Assembly (NCBI RefSeq): GCF_949987515.2
Contig: NC_082701.1
Location: 35,109,755-35,173,754 of the forward strand
From: Delphinus delphis
Lineage: Eukaryota > Chordata > Mammalia > Artiodactyla > Delphinidae
Length of the DNA stretch: 64,000 nucleotides
Reading direction: 5' to 3'
Position numbers and translations under genes: made by a program. How positions within the stretch are numbered: position 1 is the stretch's first letter; the number at the start of each line of letters is the position of its first letter. Below, one piece after another: positions 58,680 through 64,000 of this stretch. The notes under the pieces are model-generated. The model did no database searches and was not told the DNA's origin. It worked only from the letters and a program-made list of their open reading frames with translations.

Positions 58680-60520
58680 TCTTAAGAGGAATACTGGAGC
58701 AGTGTTCTGAATATGGGGAGAAAATACATCAAGTGAATATCTAAGAAACAATAGTCCCAAGAAAGGGAATGCTAAGTTAAAGTCTGTGAGGCAGGGAAGA
58801 AATTGGGATGTACAATAGCAGCAAAAATTCCAAAAAGCACAGTGAGCTAGGGGAGACAGGTTATAGGTAAGATTGACTGTTAAGTAAGGCATTTATATTT
58901 TACCATAAATATGATTGCAAACACTTGGAGAGTTTGAATGAGAAAGTGACAAGATCTGAGGATGTTTTAAGAAGAATATTCCAGCTACTGGGTAGAGAGT
59001 AGAATATAGGGAATGAGGAATAAATGTAAGAAAACCAGTAAACTATCAACTTCAATAACCCAGGTGAGGGATGCTGGTAAATTTTACTACTTGAAGGCCA
59101 TATAAGTGTCAATAAATGGTCACATCTGGAAAATTTTTAAGCCACATCTAAAAGCTTACTAATAGTTTAGATGTGGGTCCTGGGAGAAGAGAAGGATTTG
59201 GCCTAGGCAACTAGATGCATGGTGGTGATGTTTTCAAAGATTGGGTAGATTGGTGGAGAGCAGTTTAGAGGATGAGAAAGGAAGGCATCAACAGTTTTGT
59301 TTTGGATAACCAGGCTACAGATTCTGGTTGGTGATGAACACACCTAAGAATCATCAGTGAATATATGGTGTTTAAAGCCACAGGAATGGATGAAATAATC
59401 TAAAGAATAAATTTGGATCAATAAAAAGGGGGTCTGAGGATGAGTTCTAGTGTAAATGCAACATTAAAAGGTCAAGGAAGAAGGTCCTGAGAAGTAACTC
59501 CTGCAGTCAGAGGAAATCCAGGAGATTCTGTTGTCCCAGAAGGTAAGTGATCAGATGCCAGTGAGAGGATGTGTATGATAGAAATTATGAAAGGATCATT
59601 GAATTTAGCATTGTAGAGAGTGATGCTGATGTTGACAAGGAAAGTTTAAGTGGAGAGATATGGGAGACTGCTTAGCTAGCATGGATTCAAGAGGAAAAGT
59701 GAGGTAAGGGAATGAAGACAGTCAATCTAGGCAACTCCTTCTGAGTTATTCTATTATAAAAAGGATCAGGGAAGAGAAGCAGTAGTTAGAAGAGGTCAGA
59801 AACCACAGAAGGTATTTATTTCCTTTAAATTCCATAAAAAAGGAAACATTTAAAATGAAGAAGGGAGATGATTATGGAAAAAATGTTTTTGAGTAGGCAC
59901 GAGGAGATGGAATTCAAAGCACAGAAGAAGGAGTTGGATTTAGGTAGTTGCAGGGACACTTCAGCAATTATAAGACTGAAGGCAGAATATATGAGTGCAG
60001 ATGAAGTTTGGATATTGATTTAGAGGGGAAATCATAGGAGATTCTTTTCCTATTGTTTCAATATTTTATTTAAAAAGATCCAAAGCCATCAGCTGATGTT
60101 CAGAAAGAAAGAGAGGGTGTTGGAGATTGAAGGAAGAGTAAAAGGTATGAAGTAATAGTCTTACAGAGTGGGAAAGTAATTTCACTAAGATAGTATGATA
60201 GGATTGCTAAGCAGTGCTGAGAGTCTACTTGAGATTTGAGGTCATAAATCTAAAGTGATATTTATCAGCATGCTGTATATTCTATTCTAGTCATATTTAG
60301 ATGTTTGGATAGAGATATAGTGTGAATATAGAGAATTACGTGCAATCAGGGTAAAGATTATTTTGCACAAGTACAATGTGAGGATAGATGGTCAAGGTAG
60401 TGAGAGTGTGTGCAAGGAAGTATTATGGTGATAAGGTACAATATGCAAAATACAAGGGAGCTCACATAGTAGATAAGTGGGTTGAAAGTCCTAGTGAGGT
60501 TGAAGAATTGCAGGAACTGA
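58680..60520 (+). repeat. Long ancient mammalian repeat, unnamed (about 1.8 kb)
   Basis: An extended, order-preserving match to a mammal-wide consensus I recognise but cannot name. 'gagaaagtgacaagatctga' (58939), 'gaatattccagctactgggt' (58974), 'ggcctaggcaactagatgca' (59200), 'gaatcatcagtgaatatatg' (59349), 'gtgtttaaagccacaggaat' (59369), 'ggatcattgaatttagcatt' (59594) and 'gtgagaggatgtgtatgata' (59560) appear in the expected sequence. There is no coding frame on either strand longer than about 100 codons and no protein similarity. Smaller copies may lie at 7.6, 24.3, 26.0, 42.9, 44.9 and 49.9 kb. Confidence 0.5.
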
Positions 60521-62544
60521 AGTATTAGAGAAGATGAGCTGGACATATAGAAAGGCTCAGTTGGAGAGCAAGACACTTGAAATTGGCATGATTTATATAT
60601 TGGAAATTATGTAGTGATCAGTGATGAAAGACTAGTTATAACAACAGAAAAAAGATGATTGGGACTAAGGAGGTTAAGAAAGCAAGAGGACAAAGTGTTA
60701 AATATTTAAGTCAAAAATAATAACAGCAGTAGTATTGACACAAGTATAGCAAGGTTCGTACTAAAATCTTCAATAAGGGTGACACAAAGGTTAGTATAAA
60801 TCTGCATTAATGAGGGATGACTGATACTATTAGTGAGGAATACTTGGTGGTAGTTGCTTCTAAGAAGCATTTTTGAGGAGGAGGGAGATAAATAAATAAG
60901 GGTCTGGAAGCATAAACTAAGATGAAGAAATATAGACATAAACTCTTACTTCTGGGCTCTGAGATATAAGGTCTAAGTTTGGGGGAAATCTGACATGGGG
61001 ACAGAAAATGTTTCCCTACAGAGTCTGTGTCCTTGACTTCCACTGATACCAATGGAAATGCTTTGCCTTGTTGGAAGGTGTGCACTATGTATCTTCCTTT
61101 TGCCTCTGTAGATCTATTTTCCATCTTTCTCTACCCTGTTCTTTGTCCTGGGTCGCTGAGTTATGTAAACAGCATCCTATGTACTCCAGCTTCAGGTTGG
61201 GTTTGGTCAACAGGAGATTGGAAGGGAAGAGGAGAATGAGGACACAATATTTACTTTCCCTCTTATTCTCCCCTTGGGTTCTGTGTGCACTACTGTATTC
61301 CTTAACTAAAAATCCCCTAAAGATCTGTTACGTGGCCTTCTACACAATTCTTTTACTTTCTATGTTTTGTTAACTGCTCTTTGCTTGTGTTATTTCAAGC
61401 CTAGGCATGGTCATGATGCTCTAGTCCTAGGGTATTGTATTCTACCTTGTGGTTTCCCTACACCTTGTCCATAGCTTTGCAAATAACTTTTTCAAATTGC
61501 CAACTTTGAGTTAGCTGCTTCCCATTACAGTAATGACAAAATACAGTAAATGGTGTTATTGTTGCCCCCAACAAATGGATCCTTAAATGGGATTCTGAAA
61601 TTGGGTTGTTCATATAGTTGAGAAATGCACGGTTAACTCTTTTGCTGTGGAGAAATAGGAATAACCCAGAGTATGTTGTAGCATGTAATATGTGCATGCA
61701 ATATGCAGTGAGGTTAGGTGAGAGACAAAGTGTTTTGAGATCAAGGGCTGTGTTGATCCTTTACTACAACCACAACAGTAATTATAAAGATTGTAGTATC
61801 AGCTAGCTTACTATGAAGGCTATACAGTACAACCAACTTTTGACATATTGTTAGTTTCTGATTAGACGGTCAATAAAGACACTAAAATAATTACTAATAT
61901 ACAGTTGTTATAATACAATGATCATTATCTTATCATTGGGTCTGTTATATGTTCATTGATTTGGGTGGGGTAAATGTTTTTTTTTTGTTTAAGTCTCCAA
62001 ATTTTTATATGTGCTCTGGGACCTCAGTTAACCTTATTCAATTCTATATTAGAGGTTAAATTAAGGCAATTTATTACTATGCAAATAAAAGTTACCAAAT
62101 GTTCCAAAGATAAATCAAGAAAATGTGGCAGTTACCATGCCCTGGGCAATATTAAGAAAACTATGAAGTTACTCACTTTGGTGGTTATAACACTGTAGAC
62201 TTTGCTGAGAAAAACTACCTATCATGTCATGTATAATTTCTTCAACTACTGTCAACAATTTTTCCCTGGTCCCAGAGAATTTAGAACGTTGTGTGTTATA
62301 GTCTGAATACTGGCTTATTCATATACCTTTCTAGGACAAGTTAATTTATTATCTCTGGGTCATGTTTTCCTTGTTTACAGAATTTGATTATTATGCTACT
62401 TTCTAGTATTTTTGTGAGAAAAAACATAGGATAATGAATGTGGCCAGCACAGTGCTCAGCACGTAGAAATGTGTGATGGAAGCTCTATCCTAATCCCCAG
62501 CCCAAAATTCTACCTTGGGAAAATCATTCAAACTTTATCAAGAA
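60521..62544. other. Intergenic DNA with a possible ancient repeat
   Basis: At about 61100-61570 the words 'ggtcatgatgctctagtcct', 'agggtattgtattctacctt', 'tttccctacaccttgtccat' and 'caactttgagttagctgctt' resemble a decayed ancient repeat of mammals, not named here. The open frames at 60807-61373 on both strands overlap this and have no domains. The remainder is unassigned. Confidence 0.4.
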
Positions 62545-62558
62545 CGTTTATGATTTCT

Positions 62559-62630
62559 TTTTTTTAACTTTTTTAAAAAAAGTTTAAACCTTATTTTATA
62601 TTGGAGTATAGTCGATTAACAATGTTGTGA
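62559..62630 (-). mobile_element. Very short 5'-truncated L1 insertion
   Basis: Only the terminal ~40 bp of the L1 3' UTR (plus strand: ttattttatattggagtata, then gtcgattaacaatgttgtg) plus an A/T-rich tail remain. The flanks cgtttatgatttct (62545-62558) and catttatgattttt (62631-62644) look like a target duplication with three differences. Confidence 0.7.
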
Positions 62631-62691
62631 CATTTATGATTTTTGAATAGAAAAATTAAGAACAAGTAGGGTGGTAATGCTCTAATGAGAG

Positions 62692-62716
62692 AGTGTGTGT
62701 GTGTGTGTGTCCGTGT

Positions 62717-62761
<45 letters not shown>
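62692..62761. repeat. (TG)n microsatellite, interrupted
   Basis: About 35 dinucleotide units of TG with interruptions near 62711-62720 (ccgtgtgg). Confidence 0.97.
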
Positions 62762-62892
62762 TGAGGGAGGTGGTGTTACAGTATCTGGCATTCAGGAAAT
62801 TCTGTAGGCTTTACCAAATACTTGCTTGACAGGAGAAAACATTGCTTTAGTCAGAATATTTATTTGAAATTATAAAATTATCATTCAGGCCT

Positions 62893-63333
62893 TGTTATGG
62901 ATTGAATTATGTCCCCTCAAAAAAGATGTGTTTAAGTTCCAACCCTCATTACTTCAGAAGGTGACCTTAATTAAAAATAGGGTCATTACAGATGTAATTA
63001 GTTAAGATGAGGTCATACTGGAGTAGGGTGAACCCCTAATCCAGTTTGAGTTATGTCTTTAGTGGAAGATGGTCATAGAATACCATGTGGCAATAAACGC
63101 AGAAATTGGCAGTGATCCAGCTACAAACCAAAGAATACCAGAGATTTCTGGGAAGCAACCAGAAGCTAGAAAGACACAAGGAAGAATTCTCCTTACAGGT
63201 TACAGAGGGTGCATGGACCTGTTGATACCTTGATTTTGACTTCTAGCTTCCGAAACTGTGAAAGAATAAATGTCTGTTATTTTTTAAAATGTCTGTTGGC
63301 ACTTTGTTATGGCAGCTCTAGGAAACAAATACA
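62893..63333 (+). repeat. Solo LTR of MaLR/ERVL type
   Basis: It starts TGTTATGGATTGAATTATG and ends ...CAAATACA. In order: 'aaggtgaccttaattaaaaa', 'agatgaggtcatactggagt', 'aatccagtttgagttatgtc', 'agctacaaaccaaagaatac', 'accttgattttgacttctag', 'gtgaaagaataaatgtctg' (polyadenylation signal AATAAA) and 'gcactttgttatggcagctc'. This is the standard plan of a MaLR-type LTR. Flanks ggcct and gactt are only a weak 5-bp duplication. No internal region. Confidence 0.8.
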
Positions 63334-64000
63334 GACTTAAAAGTTAGATACAAATAGTAGAAATCAGTGGGGGACTAGCTTTCAGAACTCTCCTTGGTTA
63401 TGTCGAATCACTCAAAGAGATGTGGTTCCCAACCACCTAAAGGCCACCAACTCTAGGGTGACAACTGCAAACATGACATATATCCCACAAAGGCAGAGAT
63501 CACAGCACTTCTCTTATGAAGAGTGTGAGGAATTGGGTTAGTCTTGAATGTTTTCCCTTTATTTATGTTTTAGTTTTTATCCTTTTTACCAAATAGATGA
63601 TGTTTTCAGACATTTTTCTTGATTACATTTTTAGTCTCTTATTAGTCCAAACGATGATTTAAGCAAATTCAAAGTATTTTATTACTATTTTCTCAAAAAA
63701 AAAAAAAAAAAAAGGCTAACTGCATCCTGACCTCCAAATTGAGAACTTTCACAATGGATTAAAAATTAATGGCTCTGGTGATCACCAAAAAAGAGCAATT
63801 ATTACACTATTTACAAAAGTTAGACATTATCTCAGTAAAGAGATGCTGTTATAATAAACTCTCTTTCTTGTTCTTTATAACCAACAGAAAAAACACACAA
63901 AAGAAGGGAAATGTGAGTTGTTTTCTTTAAAAAATAGATTAATTTTTAAAGCAAGAACACATTTATATACGTGTATGTTGTTTAGGTCAAAACACATTGA
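63334..64000. other. Intergenic DNA with an A19 run
   Basis: No gene was recognised. A pure A run lies at about 63695-63713, preceded by tttctc and followed by ggctaactgc, and could be the tail of an unrecognised retrocopy. The sequence upstream of it shows no SINE or processed-gene similarity that I can see. Confidence 0.5.

Noticed and set aside
62591..62791. Thr/His-repeat protein at 62.6-62.8 kb and a similar one at 48.8-49.0 kb
   Set aside because: These are translations of the (TG)n microsatellites.
63695..63713. A19 run as the tail of a processed pseudogene
   Set aside because: No recognisable gene-derived sequence or target-site duplication was found upstream.
1..64000. A previously undescribed biological system or gene cluster
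   Set aside because: Apart from transposable-element remnants and simple repeats I can support no coding or RNA gene. Unassigned stretches are reported as such rather than given a function.

Overview
The window is mammalian nuclear DNA, AT-rich and built largely from transposable elements. The most informative marker is a set of about seven copies of a tRNA-derived SINE of the CHR type (opening ggcttccctggtgg, Pol III A and B boxes, closing gaggcccgcgtaccgc plus an A tail). This family is known from cetaceans, hippos and ruminants. No ruminant Bov-tA or BovB, primate Alu, rodent B1/B2 or carnivore CAN SINE was recognised, so a whale or dolphin is the best guess. That is inference from repeat content, not a species identification.

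Layout. 1-3.3 kb: 3' half of an L1 (+) cut by the window edge. 3.3-10 kb: intergenic DNA with MIR, L2 and a MaLR-type LTR. 10.0-17.1 kb: a full-length but dead L1 (-), followed by a Tigger-like fragment. 17.4-26.7 kb: AT-rich intergenic DNA with a hAT-like relic, a 5' fragment of an old L1M, a MER5-like element and diffuse ancient repeats. 26.7-42.2 kb: an L1 cluster, all on the minus strand: a 5'-truncated copy with target-site duplications (TSDs), an old L1M/HAL1-like piece, a nearly full-length copy (29.1-34.45 kb), and an old full-length L1 (35.58-42.19 kb) that landed in a MIR and later received a hAT element and a SINE. 42.2-64 kb: intergenic DNA with a pair of CHR SINEs 70 bp apart, two more CHR SINEs, old LTRs, L2 and MIR pieces, a long ancient repeat near 58.7-60.5 kb, and microsatellites.

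No host protein-coding exon, rRNA, functional tRNA, CRISPR array or bacterial-type operon can be supported. Every open reading frame with recognisable protein similarity is a remnant of L1 ORF1 (coiled-coil nucleic-acid-binding protein) or ORF2 (endonuclease and reverse transcriptase), and all are broken by stops, frameshifts or loss or change of the catalytic motif. I saw no evidence for a new biological system. What deserves a second look is the nesting order of insertions, several insertions with atypical ends, and stretches of unassigned sequence that only alignment could resolve.
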